The translations under genes were made by a program, and so were the position numbers. Shown here piece after piece: positions 36,306 to 46,300 of a stretch of 64,000 bases of DNA. Every line of letters starts with the position of its first letter. Position 1 is the stretch's first letter. The DNA comes from Voacanga thouarsii (lineage: Eukaryota > Streptophyta > Magnoliopsida > Gentianales > Apocynaceae): contig JANUWF010001218.1 of assembly GCA_026120185.1 (NCBI GenBank), positions 930,001 through 994,000 on the forward strand, in the 5' to 3' direction. Under the pieces are notes generated by a model, which had not been told where the DNA came from, did no database searches, and was given only the letters and a program-made list of their open reading frames with translations.

Positions 36306-37793
36306 AAGAAGAAAGACCTGAAGGCAAAGAAAGGTAAAAGATTGATGGGAACTTAAGACTTAAATGGGACTAAGTCTGAAAATGAAGATTCTGAGAATGA
36401 AACTGCCAACATATGCTTCATGGCCATAGAAAACGAGGTAAACTCTACTACAACTAATTTCATGTATAATTCGCTTATATCTATGACTAAAAAGCATGAT
36501 GATCTAAATGAGCTGTTAATTGATATGTTTCATGAACTAAAAAAACTATTCAGAAAAAAAATAAAGAAATGAAGTTGAAGATTAACTGTTTGATAAAAGA
36601 GAAGGAAATGTTGTTAAATGATAACAAAATGTCTCTTGAGTCACATGTGAGTGCTATTATTGAAAAAGATGTAATCATGACTACTTTACAATATATATCT
36701 CTGGAAAATAGAAATTTGTGTGATAGAATTCAAAATCTTGAAAGTTTGGTTAACACTTTTGATGACAAGAAAAATAGAGTCAATCATCTTACCACATGTA
36801 TTGAAAAATTTATAAATGGTAAAAGTAATCTGGAAAAATTACTCAAAACTCAACATCAAGTTGTAAATCGAAATGGCTTAGGATATAAACATGAGAAGAA
36901 GGACAAAATTCACAAGCCTAGATTTGTTAAGGCTAGAAATCAAAATGGCTTAGGATATGGATATGAGAATAAGGACAATTCACAAGCCTCAATTTATTAA
37001 ATCTGCTTTATGTTACCCAATACACAAAGCTTGCACATATTGTGAAAAATCGGAACATATAGTATCGAGATTTCTTATTAAAAGAAAAATGGAATCCAGT
37101 AGAATAACTTTCTGAAAAATCAAATGAAATGTTACTAACCTTCATGGACCCAAGAAAGTGTGGGTACCAAAAATTATTCCTCCTTCTTATGTATAGGGAC
37201 ATTTTTTGAGCTTCACTATATGGTTCTTGGACAGCAGTTATTCAAGACACATGATCGGAAATGCAGCTTTGTCTATTAGAAGTGATAATAGTAAAGAATT
37301 TTGCAACAATGAATTTACTCACTTTTGTGATAAAAATGGAGTCTTTTACAATTTTTCAGCGGCCAAAACTTCTCAACAAAATGGTGTTGTTGAGAGAAAA
37401 AATCGCACTTTACAAGAAATAGCTAGATCAATGCTTTGTGAAAACACCCTTCCAAAATATTTTTGGGCAAAAGCTATTAATACAGCTTGCTCTATAGTAA
37501 ACCATGTTATACTAAGACCGTTTTTGAGAAAAACATCTTTTGAACTTTTGTTTGACAAAACTCTATCAATCTCTTATTTTAAAGTATTTGGTTGTAAATG
37601 TTTTGTCCTTAATACCCGAAATAATCTTGAGAAATTTGATAGCAAATCCGATGAAGTCATATTTCTTAGATACTCTTCCAACAAAAAGGCATATAGATGT
37701 ATAATAAAAGAACTCTTTGTGTGGAAGAATCCGTGCATATTGTATTTGATGAATCTAATATTTATACTTCAAAGAAAGATGATGATGATGTAG
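36306..37793 (+). pseudogene. Sirevirus gag-pol linker, protease trace and integrase core
   Basis: 36569-37000 encodes a coiled-coil-like, Lys/Glu/Asn-rich segment with a duplicated NRNGLGY/NQNGLGY phrase, typical of Sirevirus gag-pol. After broken sequence, FLDSSYSRHMIGN (about 37228-37266) is the end of the protease motif block, but the text then jumps to the integrase core IRSDNSKEFCNNEF, so the pre-integrase and first half of integrase are deleted. The core continues with SQQNGVVERKNRTLQE and YFWAKAINTAC, and ends near 37793. Confidence 0.85.
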
Positions 37794-38325
37794 GAAGTTC
37801 AAAGGAAGTTAGAATAGATCAACTCAAAGCTCCATCGCTAGATACTCATGCAAAAGAAGAAGAAATAGAAAAATAACAAGCTGAACAAGGAAAGGAACAA
37901 ACTGAAGATTCTACGAATTAACAATTGCCAAAAGATTGGAAATACAAAACAGGTCATCCCAAAGAACAAACATTGGTGATCCAAACTATGAAGTTAAAAC
38001 TAGATGGTATTTCATAGATAACTTTACTCTTCTCTTAAATATAAAATCTAACTGTATTGATATAGTACTGCATGATGAATTTTGGATTATTACTATGCAA
38101 GAAGAATTAAATCAATTTAAAAGAAATCAAGTTTGGAAACTTGTCCCTAGACTTCTTGATCGTCCGGTTATTGGTATTAAATGGGTATTTAGAAATAAAT
38201 TTGATGAAAACAGAACTGTGATTAGAAATAAAGTTAGATTAGTCGCCCAAGAATTTAGTCAAAAAGAGGATATTGATTATAATGAGACATTTGTTCCCGT
38301 TGCTAGACTAGAGTCTATAAGAATG
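37794..38325 (+). pseudogene. Sirevirus RT, first part
   Basis: 37936-38325 leads into the reverse transcriptase with WKLVPRL, IGIKWVFRNKFDE, VRLVAQEFSQKEDIDY and FVPVARLESIRM. Interrupted exactly there by the gypsy element. The next residues (LLPFASLKN) follow at 50631. Confidence 0.9.
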
Positions 38326-38375
38326 TGATGAGATTCCGCTTCATCATGGAGGTCAAAATAAATGAGGGGGAGGTG
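38326..38375 (+). repeat. First 50 bases of the gypsy 5' LTR
   Basis: TCATCATGGAGG, AAATGAGGGGGAGGTG and flanks match the start of the 3' LTR at 49697-49746. The next 15-17 LTR bases are missing and replaced by the TRIM/pararetrovirus block. Confidence 0.88.
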
Positions 38376-38631
38376 ATACCATTCAAGGAAGCCATTTACT
38401 CCACCAAAAGCTAGCTATCAGGGAGAGAGCTCAGAATCTACTTACTTTGCCCACCATGCTTCACAGCACAACTCTAACCTGCCGGCTTAGGATTTTATCC
38501 CGTTGGCCTCAGCGAGAGTCGAACCCGAAACGTGCCTGGCGTAAGATAGGCTCTGATACCATTCAAGGAAGCCACTTACTCCACCAAAAGCTAGCTGTCA
38601 GGGAGAGAGCTTAGAATCTACTTACTTTGTC
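38374..38631 (-). mobile_element. TRIM-like repeat, left copy
   Basis: Two direct copies of a unit of about 78 bp beginning TGATACCATTCAAGGAAGCC (38374 and 38554) enclose about 100 bp. On the minus strand the enclosed part begins with TGGTATCAGAGCC, the initiator-Met primer site, next to the end of a repeat, followed by GGGTTCGACTC. Tiny LTRs, a primer site and no coding match terminal-repeat retrotransposons in miniature. A tRNA-derived origin of the internal part is an alternative. Confidence 0.65.
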
Positions 38632-39312
38632 TTCTCTTTGTCTGATCTTATTTAGAGTTTGGTGTGGATTGCTCCCCTGTATCAGTAGTACCTGTATTTG
38701 AGTCTGTAAACATCCATATTGTAATCAGGTAATAATATAGTATGGAGTAGTAAGATCCTTGATCTCTCAAGTCTCTCCAGTTTGATGTAATCCATTTCTT
38801 GTTTATCTTTAACTCTGAGTGTTTTAACTTATATTTCTTTCCATCTAAGAGTGGGTTGGCTAAGAAATAATGCTAAGTATATTGGATGTCTTCGTTCACG
38901 AGGCGTAAAAACACTCTGTGTTCAAGACGATGGCTTGTCATCAGAAGCCCACGTATGAAGCATAAGTACTTTTCTTACCAAGCACTCATTGTCTTTGATA
39001 GAGTACCAATCATGCTGATAAAGATTATATTACATGAACTATTAGCTTAATTTTGCGGTTATTACTTGTGCTTGTGGTGTAAAGTTGAAAGTATTGGTGA
39101 AAGGGCAAAAGAATTTAGAGGCTTCGCATAAGACCTGAGAGGGGCAGCATTTTAGTCCAATGGTGTGAGCTCTTGTATTCCAAGAAAATAAGACTGATAA
39201 GCTTAAGAGAAACTCAACTAGTAGCTTGCAGAAAAGGATGGTTAATACTCATCTAGGATAATTAATAGAGGAAGCATGTTTCTATTTTACAAAGACAAGA
39301 TCAATTGATAAA
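38632..39312 (+). other. Possible viral intergenic/leader region
   Basis: Noncoding DNA between the left TRIM copy and the first viral ORF. In the family this position holds the promoter and leader. No sense-oriented tRNA-Met primer site was found here, so either it is missing or this DNA is partly non-viral. Confidence 0.4.
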
Positions 39313-39834
39313 ATGGAAAGGAAAAAGAAGTTAGAATACTTAGATCTTGAAGAAAGGGCTTATGTCCAAAGAATAAGTTTAGATAAACATCGGATATGGT
39401 GCAGTTTTGAGAGACCAATTTCAAAATATAATTTTGAACATTTGTATCATGGATCTGATAGTCAACTTAACCTAATAGTAGATTTGATAACCATAGTCTT
39501 GAATAACCAGTTAATACAAAACCAAGTTTTAAATGATTTTTCAAGAAAGCATTTAGAATTTAGAGACAAAATTGTTTTAGAAATAGAACAATTAAGGTCT
39601 AATTTAGATTTCATAAAAAATAGTTTACAAGTAAGGACACTTAGAAATCTTCCAACCAAAGAAGATTTAAACCAATTAATAGGAACTTTAAAACCCAAAA
39701 TAGAAAATAAACAACTATTAGAAGATACTAGGAAGGAAATCCTAGAAATAAAACAATTTTTAGAATATGGGAAGGAGACACAGTCTTCAATAGATAAACA
39801 CTGCAGAATGATCTTAGGAATCCATAATGAGTAA
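39313..39834 (+). CDS. Pararetrovirus ORF1 (173 aa)
   Basis: Uninterrupted 173-residue frame, rich in Leu, Ile, Lys and Glu with heptad-like spacing in its second half, so probably a coiled coil. Size and position match the first small ORF of badna-like viruses, whose function in the particle is not settled. Its last eight bases overlap the next ORF (ATGAGTAA). Function here is inferred only from position. Confidence 0.65.
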   Translation: MERKKKLEYLDLEERAYVQRISLDKHRIWCSFERPISKYNFEHLYHGSDSQLNLIVDLITIVLNNQLIQNQVLNDFSRKHLEFRDKIVLEIEQLRSNLDFIKNSLQVRTLRNLPTKEDLNQLIGTLKPKIENKQLLEDTRKEILEIKQFLEYGKETQSSIDKHCRMILGIHNE

Positions 39835-40196
39835 CCTAATAAATAATCCAGGTTATCAAACTGCTTTAATAGAAAGCAGAAAGTACTTAAAAGGATCTAT
39901 AGGAATCCTTGATAAAGATGATGATGTTAATAAAAATATCACAACCCCAGGTGATAAAGTAATTATCAGGCAGAATAACGTAATCATATTATTTCTGCTT
40001 GAAATAATTGAAAAAAATAGAAGCTCCAACAAGAAATATGGAAATTTCTAATAGGTTAGCCTCCATTAGTAAATATTTAGAAAGTTTAAACTTAGAAACA
40101 AGAAAGAAGCCTGTAAGAAAACCTAAATCTCATATCTTCGCTACTTGGAAAACCTCAGTAGTAGCACTTGAAGATAAAAATAAGAAGTCATCATGA
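39827..40196 (+). pseudogene. Pararetrovirus ORF2, frameshifted
   Basis: Opens at 39827 inside the end of ORF1 and reads 74 residues to 40051. The continuing part lies in another frame (to 40196), so a frameshift near 40005-40020 divides it. The C-terminal part is Lys-rich, as in the small nucleic-acid-binding second ORF of badna-like viruses. It ends in an ATGA overlap with the next frame. Confidence 0.6.
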
Positions 40197-40375
40197 AGTA
40201 TGATATTGAAATCATAGATATACCTAAAGAAAGACGTTTGATTTCAATAGTCCATGAAACTGCAGAATTAGGAGAAGTAAAAATTTTAGAATATTGGACT
40301 AGACATATATTCAGTATTTATAATCTAATTAGTAATAAATTAGTTCATAAATGGGAATATATAGAAAAATTGTAG
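40193..40375 (+). CDS. Small pararetrovirus ORF (60 aa)
   Basis: Starts in the ATGA overlap at 40193 and runs 60 residues to 40375, immediately in front of the movement-protein region. I do not recognise a domain. It could be a separate small ORF or the N-terminal part of the next one cut off by a stop. Confidence 0.45.
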   Translation: MKYDIEIIDIPKERRLISIVHETAELGEVKILEYWTRHIFSIYNLISNKLVHKWEYIEKL

Positions 40376-40378
40376 AAT

Positions 40379-41250
40379 GGCAACTTCAAAAATAACAGAA
40401 AAAGAGAAGTTGGACATAGTTACTTATAGTAGAATAGAAAGGGTAATAGATAAAGCAAAAAAAATAAGACCCTTTAAAATTGTAGAAACGGTTGTTGACC
40501 CAGAACAATAATTAGCAAACTTTAGGGATAATAAAATTCAGCCAATTGCCCCTAAATACTTATACAATTATAGTCCCAGTAAGACTCATAAACTGGTAAA
40601 TTTATATAGGGAACATTTAATATCAAGCCCTAATGATAAAAGTATAGCAGTATTACCAGTAATAACTAGAGAAAGTAGAGATGCATTGTTAAGAGAAAAC
40701 AATGAATTATTTATTATGTCGGTATCAAAGGAATTCATAGAAAAGAATTAGGAACGAAAGTTTTTATTGGACTCCTAGATACAAGATATAACGACATAAT
40801 AACAGCAATCATAGAAAATATGGAAATTGACATGAGTCAAAATAGCCAAATAGTATATATAATGCCAGACTATCTATTTCATATTGACCAAATGCACGAA
40901 CATCTTAAGATAGTGGTCAAAAGTAAAGGTTATAATATGGTCGAAAATGATGAAAATCTATTGATTTGTTAGAATATCATAGGAAAAGGAACCTCTAGAA
41001 GTAATGTAGGATATACTGTTAAGGAAATAGAAATAGTTAGATTCTTAGCAAGTAGAGGAATAAAAGTACTACCAGGAAAGAAGATAGAGAACCATGATCT
41101 TCTAGGGGATACCTGGAATATTAGCAAAATTTTAGACAAACTAATAATAGTCCCAACTAGTGCCCAGTGCTATACTGAAATCAATGGCAATATTAGTTGT
41201 AGGTTTAGTAATTATATAGGAACTGAACAAGAGGATAAAGAGCAAGAATA
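40379..41250 (+). pseudogene. Pararetrovirus movement-protein region, broken
   Basis: A coding region of about 290 residues starting at an ATG at 40379. It has the length and the LLDTRY-type core expected of a 30K-superfamily movement protein, which opens plasmodesmata for cell-to-cell spread. Broken by a stop at about 40509, a frameshift between about 40715 and 40750 and a stop near 40970. Assignment is by pattern and position. A profile search would be needed to confirm it. Confidence 0.6.
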
Positions 41251-41796
41251 GTAATAACATCCAACAGGCCTTATTCCATCTTAGTCATATAGACAGAAAT
41301 AATTTAGAATCAATTTCTGAATTTAGGGCAAAAATAATTTATTATGTAGAAACAAGTGACAATAAGGACTTGTTTAAGTTGATAGACAATTGGTGTTCGC
41401 AAAATGAACAAATAATATATGGAAACGAATATAGACAATGGAAAAGAGACTTAGCAGACACAGGAGATCCATAATATGAATAGAAATGTGGATATACTTG
41501 AACTAGAAAAGCTAGAAACTTCAGAATCTAATACATGGTTCAGTAGAAACCAAATAATGGAACAATGTATGATTACACAAGCATTAGTTAGTTTAGGAGA
41601 TTTAGAACTGACTTCTTTATATACCCTAGATAGGTTATACAAAGAAATCAAAGCTAGTTATAAAAACCATAAAAATAAAGAACTTTTTCTTCTCTTAAAA
41701 GCCTGGATAAAGAAAAAGATCAGACAAAGAGAAGTGGAAGAATTAGATCTTTATTTAAAAAATGTCCATTCAGATGAAGATCCTTCAGATGACTAG
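41251..41796 (+). pseudogene. Unrecognised pararetrovirus coding between movement protein and dUTPase
   Basis: Two consecutive open pieces: one to about 41473, then a 106-residue frame at 41476-41796. The latter is charged, rich in Leu, Lys and Glu, and overlaps the following dUTPase frame by about 35 bases. No domain recognised. A structural or capsid-associated role is possible but not shown. Confidence 0.5.
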
Positions 41797-42195
41797 AAAG
41801 TTTAATACCATTAATCCTGAAGCCAAACTTCCTAAAAGGCGAACTTTAGGAAGCGCAGGATATGATTTTAGTTTAGTCCAATCGGTAGTTATAAACCCAT
41901 TGTCTGAAATAGTAATAGATACTGGAATAACTGTAGATATGGAGAATGATGAATTTTTAATAATAGTTCCCAGATCATCACTCCATAAAAAAAGAATTTT
42001 ATTGGCCAATACAATTGGAATAATAGATTTTGATTATAAAGACCAAATTAAAATTATTCTTGGGAATCGTAGGTTCATACCTATAACATTAGAAAAAGGT
42101 GAAAGGATAGTTCATGGAATTCTTACCAAGACTTAGTTACTGATGATGATAATCCTATTAAAATCCGGACAGGAGGATTAGGCAGTACATCATGA
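41762..42195 (+). pseudogene. dUTPase of the pararetrovirus
   Basis: 124-residue frame (41762-42136) of the trimeric dUTPase family, which hydrolyses dUTP and keeps uracil out of DNA. Visible motifs: I as SAGYDF, II as PRSSLHKK, III as a GIIDFDY variant and IV as KGERIVHGI. The Gly-rich motif V (GGLGST) is present just downstream at about 42165-42185 but in another frame, so a stop and frameshift near 42136 separate it. The true start may be the ATG near 41790. A dUTPase is present in only some Caulimoviridae. Confidence 0.85.
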
Positions 42196-43668
42196 ATAAA
42201 TACGATGTTCCAATTTATAGGACTTTCTCACCAGAAGAAAGCTTAGAATCAGTACTCGAAGATTATGATTGGCAACAACATTTTGAAGAAAAATCAGAAT
42301 TAGATGAAGCTGATTGGTATCTTAGAGTACAAGGTATTAGAGATGATTATCCTCGTAGAAATAAACAATAAAATATGGATTCAATCTCTAAACTAATAAT
42401 AGATTTAGCATCTAGTATCCAGACTGACAATTCACGATTTGAAACGTGGATAAATAAGATAGAAACTCCTTTAATAGAAGAAAGCAAACATATAGATAAT
42501 GCACAGCTTGAAAATTGGGTAAATATGAATCCTAGTACAAGCCAGACTAGTGGTGTAAGTGAGGTATCACCAATGTATGATGTCCCTCAGTCAACTACAT
42601 CTCAATTGCAAAAAAGAGAGCTATCAAAGATTATACCTACAGTAGGAGAAGGATATGGGACTTATTATAGTAAAAAAGTAGGACTCCAACAACCTCCAGG
42701 AGTAATTTATAATTTACCACCTCAACATAAGGCAGGAAGTGAATTAACTATGACATATTTTCACCCTCAGAATTGGGAATATGAAATAGATAGATGGGAG
42801 GCTGATACACTAAATGGATTACAGAGATGTAATTATCATATGACAGCTGAAGAAGTAGTAAATTTCATAGAAAACCTGTTAGGACCTATGAAAAACTATT
42901 TTATAGATTGGAGAACTAAGTATCCACAATCTTATCAAAGGATACTTAAATTAGTTGAGAATTCTCAGAGTGTAACCAGTCAAATTAGAAAAATAATCTT
43001 AGGATATGATCCTTATAGAGGACAAACAGAATTACAGGATCAAGCTATGAAAGACCTTGAACAATTACAAGTAGATAAAGATCTGCTAAACATAGATACA
43101 TTTAGCAGAAAGTATTTAGAGTTAGCCATGAAAATCGGAAGAAATTGGGATTTAGAATTAAGTAATAAATATTTTGTTAAACTCCCAAATCCTTTAGAAA
43201 AAGTAGTTGCAGAAATATGGTTTGAATTTGTAGGAAGACAATCTGTAGTAGGAATTACTACTAGGATTCAATTCCTTTTTAACTATTTGAAAGAGCAATG
43301 CATGCAACATCAAATAGATAAGCAGATAAAAAACTATAATTATTGCAAAAGAGTAATAACTCTTATGTCATTTGATTCAAGAAAACCAGAAAAGACAAGG
43401 AAGTTAAAAAGAAGTAGGTATTATAGGAAAGGAAAACCCCCAATGAGAAATCAACTTTGAAAGTTTAAAACCCATAAACCTTCTAAAGTATGTAAATGTT
43501 ATGTATGTGGGGAACTAGGACATTTTGCATACCAATGTAAAAATAAGAAAATAAATAGGGAAAGGTTAAATACCTACCAAACCTTAGATATAGACCCAGA
43601 TTATGATATTGTTTCATTAGAAGGTGATGGAGCTGATAATGATAGTGATATCATCATGAGTTATTGTT
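42192..43668 (+). pseudogene. Pararetrovirus capsid region with zinc knuckle
   Basis: Begins in an ATGA overlap with the dUTPase region at 42192. A stop near 42370 is followed by a long frame of 361 residues (42375-43460). Its basic C-terminus and, after one more stop, a CX2CX4HX4C zinc knuckle (CYVCGELGHFAYQC, about 43497-43540) and an acidic tail are the classic order of a caulimovirid coat protein. The capsid packages the genome and the knuckle binds nucleic acid. Two stops interrupt it. Confidence 0.85.
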
Positions 43669-43680
43669 AGTATATCTGAC

Positions 43681-44151
43681 ATGTTAGATAAATTTAAGGA
43701 CTTTGAAGACCTTAATTTATTTAACATGAATGAAGATTGGAATTTAGATAATAACCCTATCTTCTTAAAGAATAGATATAATTTTGAATTCACTAATTAT
43801 AGACAATGTACTCATACTTGGCAAGATTTTACAAAATTTAAAGATAGATGTGAAATCTGCTTAAAATATTTAGTAGAAAAACATAGGACTTATTGTACAA
43901 AATGCAAAATAGCTGCATGTAGGTTTTGTACGAGTCAATATTTAGGATATGATATAGCTTCTCAAAAGGAACAAAAGACAGAAGGAGAAAAAACTCAGGA
44001 TGTAAGTTACAAGTCTCAAGTAAATTTACATCTTAAAATCATAGGAATAATGCAAAAATACATAGATAATCTAGAAGAAAGACTTCGAGATTGTATATGT
44101 AAAGATAGAAAGAAAGACAGTAGGCAAAAAGGAATTGTTATTGAAGAATAA
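43681..44151 (+). CDS. Second Cys-rich pararetrovirus segment (156 aa)
   Basis: Open frame with a cluster of CXXC-type pairs and His residues (about residues 40-85), consistent with a zinc-binding domain of the kind found downstream of the knuckle in badna-like polyproteins. The C-terminal part is Lys/Glu-rich. Continues in frame past a stop into the protease region. Confidence 0.65.
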   Translation: MLDKFKDFEDLNLFNMNEDWNLDNNPIFLKNRYNFEFTNYRQCTHTWQDFTKFKDRCEICLKYLVEKHRTYCTKCKIAACRFCTSQYLGYDIASQKEQKTEGEKTQDVSYKSQVNLHLKIIGIMQKYIDNLEERLRDCICKDRKKDSRQKGIVIEE

Positions 44152-44954
44152 AATAGCTTTGAAATAATCTTTCAACCCTGCAAAAATGAGCAAAATTTAA
44201 CATTAGGAAAATATAGGACAAATAATTTGCTCAATACTGTCTGTGTTATAGAATTTCCTGATAAACATACCCTTACCTTATCAGGAATAATAGATACTGG
44301 TGACACAATGTGTCACATTCATAAGGACCTAGTACCTGAAAAATATCTGAGAAAATCAAAAATAGGTTCAACTGTAATAGATACAGTAGGAATACTAGAA
44401 AAATAGATGAAAGATTGGTGAATTGCACTATTAAATTTAATAGTGAAAAATACTTCTTACCAACAACATGGGCATCAACCATGAATTATCAATTAATAAT
44501 AGGAATGAATTTCATCAAAAATCTCCATGGTGGAATGATGGTAGAAGGTAATAGGGTAACCTTTTTCAAAAAAGCAGACACCATACTAAGCTTTCCCTTA
44601 AGTAGAGAACTTAATGTGTTACCTAATAGCCAATCATTAGAAGTAGAAATATTACAGGAAAATATAGAAACCCCTGAAATAGAGATATTTGAAAATTTTG
44701 ATTTTTCGAAATTAGAATATTCAAATGAAATAAATTTTAATTTAGGAGAAATAGCTAGTGAGAAACAAGATATAGATATCTTGTTACAACAACTAGATAA
44801 AATCAAGATTATAGGAGAAAATCCCTTAGAACATTGGCAGAAAAATAAAATAGTCTGCAAATTAGAAATAATAAATTCTGAATTAATCGTAAAAGATAAG
44901 CCTATGAACTATAATCCTAGAGATTTAGAAGAAGCAAATATGCACACTAAGTAA
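44152..44954 (+). pseudogene. Pararetrovirus aspartic protease region
   Basis: The active-site DTG lies at about 44292-44300 in a hydrophobic context. A stop and frameshift near 44405-44415 separate it from the 179-residue frame 44415-44954, whose first third has the GMNF-type end of retroviral-like proteases. The enzyme would process the viral polyprotein. The rest leads to the reverse transcriptase. Confidence 0.8.
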
Positions 44955-45230
44955 TTGTTAGGATTAAGAATAATAAAAAATAGTTATAGTCCGCATAGAA
45001 CTCCTGCTTTTATAGTAAGGAAACATAGTGAAATTATTAGAGGAAAAAGTAGAATGGTTTATAACTATAAGCGACTGAATGATAATACAGTTGAAGATAG
45101 TTATATAATTCCTAACAAAGAACTTTTGATATTAAGAGTAAAAGATAGTTTTATTTACTCAAAATTTGATCTTAAGTCAGGATTCTGGCAAATGGCAATG
45201 CATGAAGATAGTATTCCATGCAATGCATGA
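44955..45230 (+). pseudogene. Pararetrovirus reverse transcriptase, N-terminal fragment
   Basis: 91-residue frame with the first RT blocks (RMVYNYKRLND and FDLKSGFWQM). It ends where the viral sequence is replaced by a short duplication and the TRIM-like repeat, well before the YVDD-type active site. No polymerase activity is possible from this fragment. Confidence 0.88.
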
Positions 45231-45243
45231 AGATAGTATTCCA
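45195..45243. repeat. 25-bp tandem duplication at the viral break
   Basis: Bases 45195-45218 are repeated at 45220-45243, directly before the right TRIM copy. Confidence 0.93.
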
Positions 45244-45480
45244 CTTACTCCACTAAAAGCTAGCTGTTAGGGAGGGAGCTCAGAATTTACTTACTTTGTC
45301 CACCACGCTTCACAACACAATTCTGACATGCCGGTTTAGGATTTTATCCCGTTGACCTCAGCGAGAGTCGAACCCAAGACGTGCCTGGCGTAAAATAGGC
45401 TCTGATACCATTCAAGGAAGCCACTTACTCCACCAAAAGCTAGCTGTCAGGGAGAGAGCTCAGAATCTACTTACTTTGTC
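45242..45480 (-). mobile_element. TRIM-like repeat, right copy
   Basis: Same structure as 38374-38631: a first repeat unit lacking about 20 bases at its start (from 45242), a middle part with the minus-strand TGGTATCAGAGCC, and a full second unit from 45403. It ends at 45480 where the gypsy LTR resumes. Confidence 0.65.
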
Positions 45481-46281
45481 AAGGGCCGGCGACAAAGACA
45501 AACGAAACTCGACTAAAGAGAAGGCCACCAGAGGACGGCCGGCGCCGGCTCCAATCTACCCCAGCAGCAGCTTCAAATCACAACAAAACCAACCCGAAGA
45601 TAGAACATAATCGGCGCCGGCTGTGATATCTAAATCGGTGCCGGTTCCACCCTAAACAGCCGACGACTGTTCCGTGTTTTTAATGTTTTCTTCGATTTTC
45701 TTCAATTTTAATTGCTTATAAAGACTTATTATGACCTTAAACTGTAATTAAACCTCAGGGATTACTTAGCTAGGGTTAGGATAGTATAAATAGTACCTTT
45801 AGTGATTTGAGAACATAATACACTTAACTTTAATTCAAATTTGAGAAGAGAATCCTGAGAGGCCCTAGCCTCCTTGTTCATCTTGTTCAAGACCAAGCTA
45901 AATGGTTAGTCCTCCTTTTGTAAGAGTCTATAAATATTTTGGATAATCTAATATTATTTCTTTGAATGGGTCTTAGTTGCTTTGTTCTTCTAAGGTTTGT
46001 TTGAAATCCAACATTTGGGTGCCTATTTTCTCTATTCTATTTGTTCTTGTTTGCCTTTGTTGCTTCAAAGATAATGGGGTGAGATTATAGTAGAACTTTC
46101 TACTCATCTTGAGGGTCTTTGAGGCTTTGTTCTTCAAGGGTTTGAAAGAGTGTAAGTTGTTAGGTTACTTTCTCCTTTTGCCACAAGAAAAATCACTGTT
46201 TTGGGTCCCAATATTTGAACTGAATAGTTAACCAACTAAAATACCCATAGCACCAAGAAAAGCCACTAAGAATTCGTATCA
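45481..46281 (+). repeat. Remainder of the gypsy 5' LTR
   Basis: Matches the 3' LTR from 49763 onward (AAGGGCCGGCGACAAAGAC to TATCA). It lacks a short GC-rich insertion present in the 3' copy. Confidence 0.92.
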
Positions 46282-46288
46282 AAGAGTT

Positions 46289-46300
46289 TGGTATCAGAGT
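46289..46300 (+). promoter_or_regulatory. Primer-binding site of the gypsy element
   Basis: TGGTATCAGAGT, seven bases after the LTR end, complementary to initiator tRNA-Met. Confidence 0.87.

Larger units (their letters stand above)
38632..45243 (+). mobile_element. Endogenous pararetrovirus (Caulimoviridae), 3' truncated
   Basis: About 6.6 kb with the gene set of a plant pararetrovirus: two small ORFs with start-stop overlaps, a movement-protein region, a dUTPase, a capsid/zinc-knuckle region, aspartic protease and the beginning of reverse transcriptase. It ends before the RT active site, so catalytic RT and RNase H are absent. Many frames remain open and others have stops or frameshifts. 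No integrase is present, as expected for the family, so it entered the genome by host recombination. The genus cannot be fixed: small-ORF layout recalls badna- and tungro-type viruses, but the movement protein seems to be a separate frame. Confidence 0.88.

Noticed and set aside
38540..38570. CTCTGATACCA as the 3' end of an initiator tRNA-Met gene, or as the viral primer site
   Set aside because: No tRNA body precedes it, and for the plus-sense virus it is in the wrong orientation; it fits a minus-strand TRIM-like primer site better.
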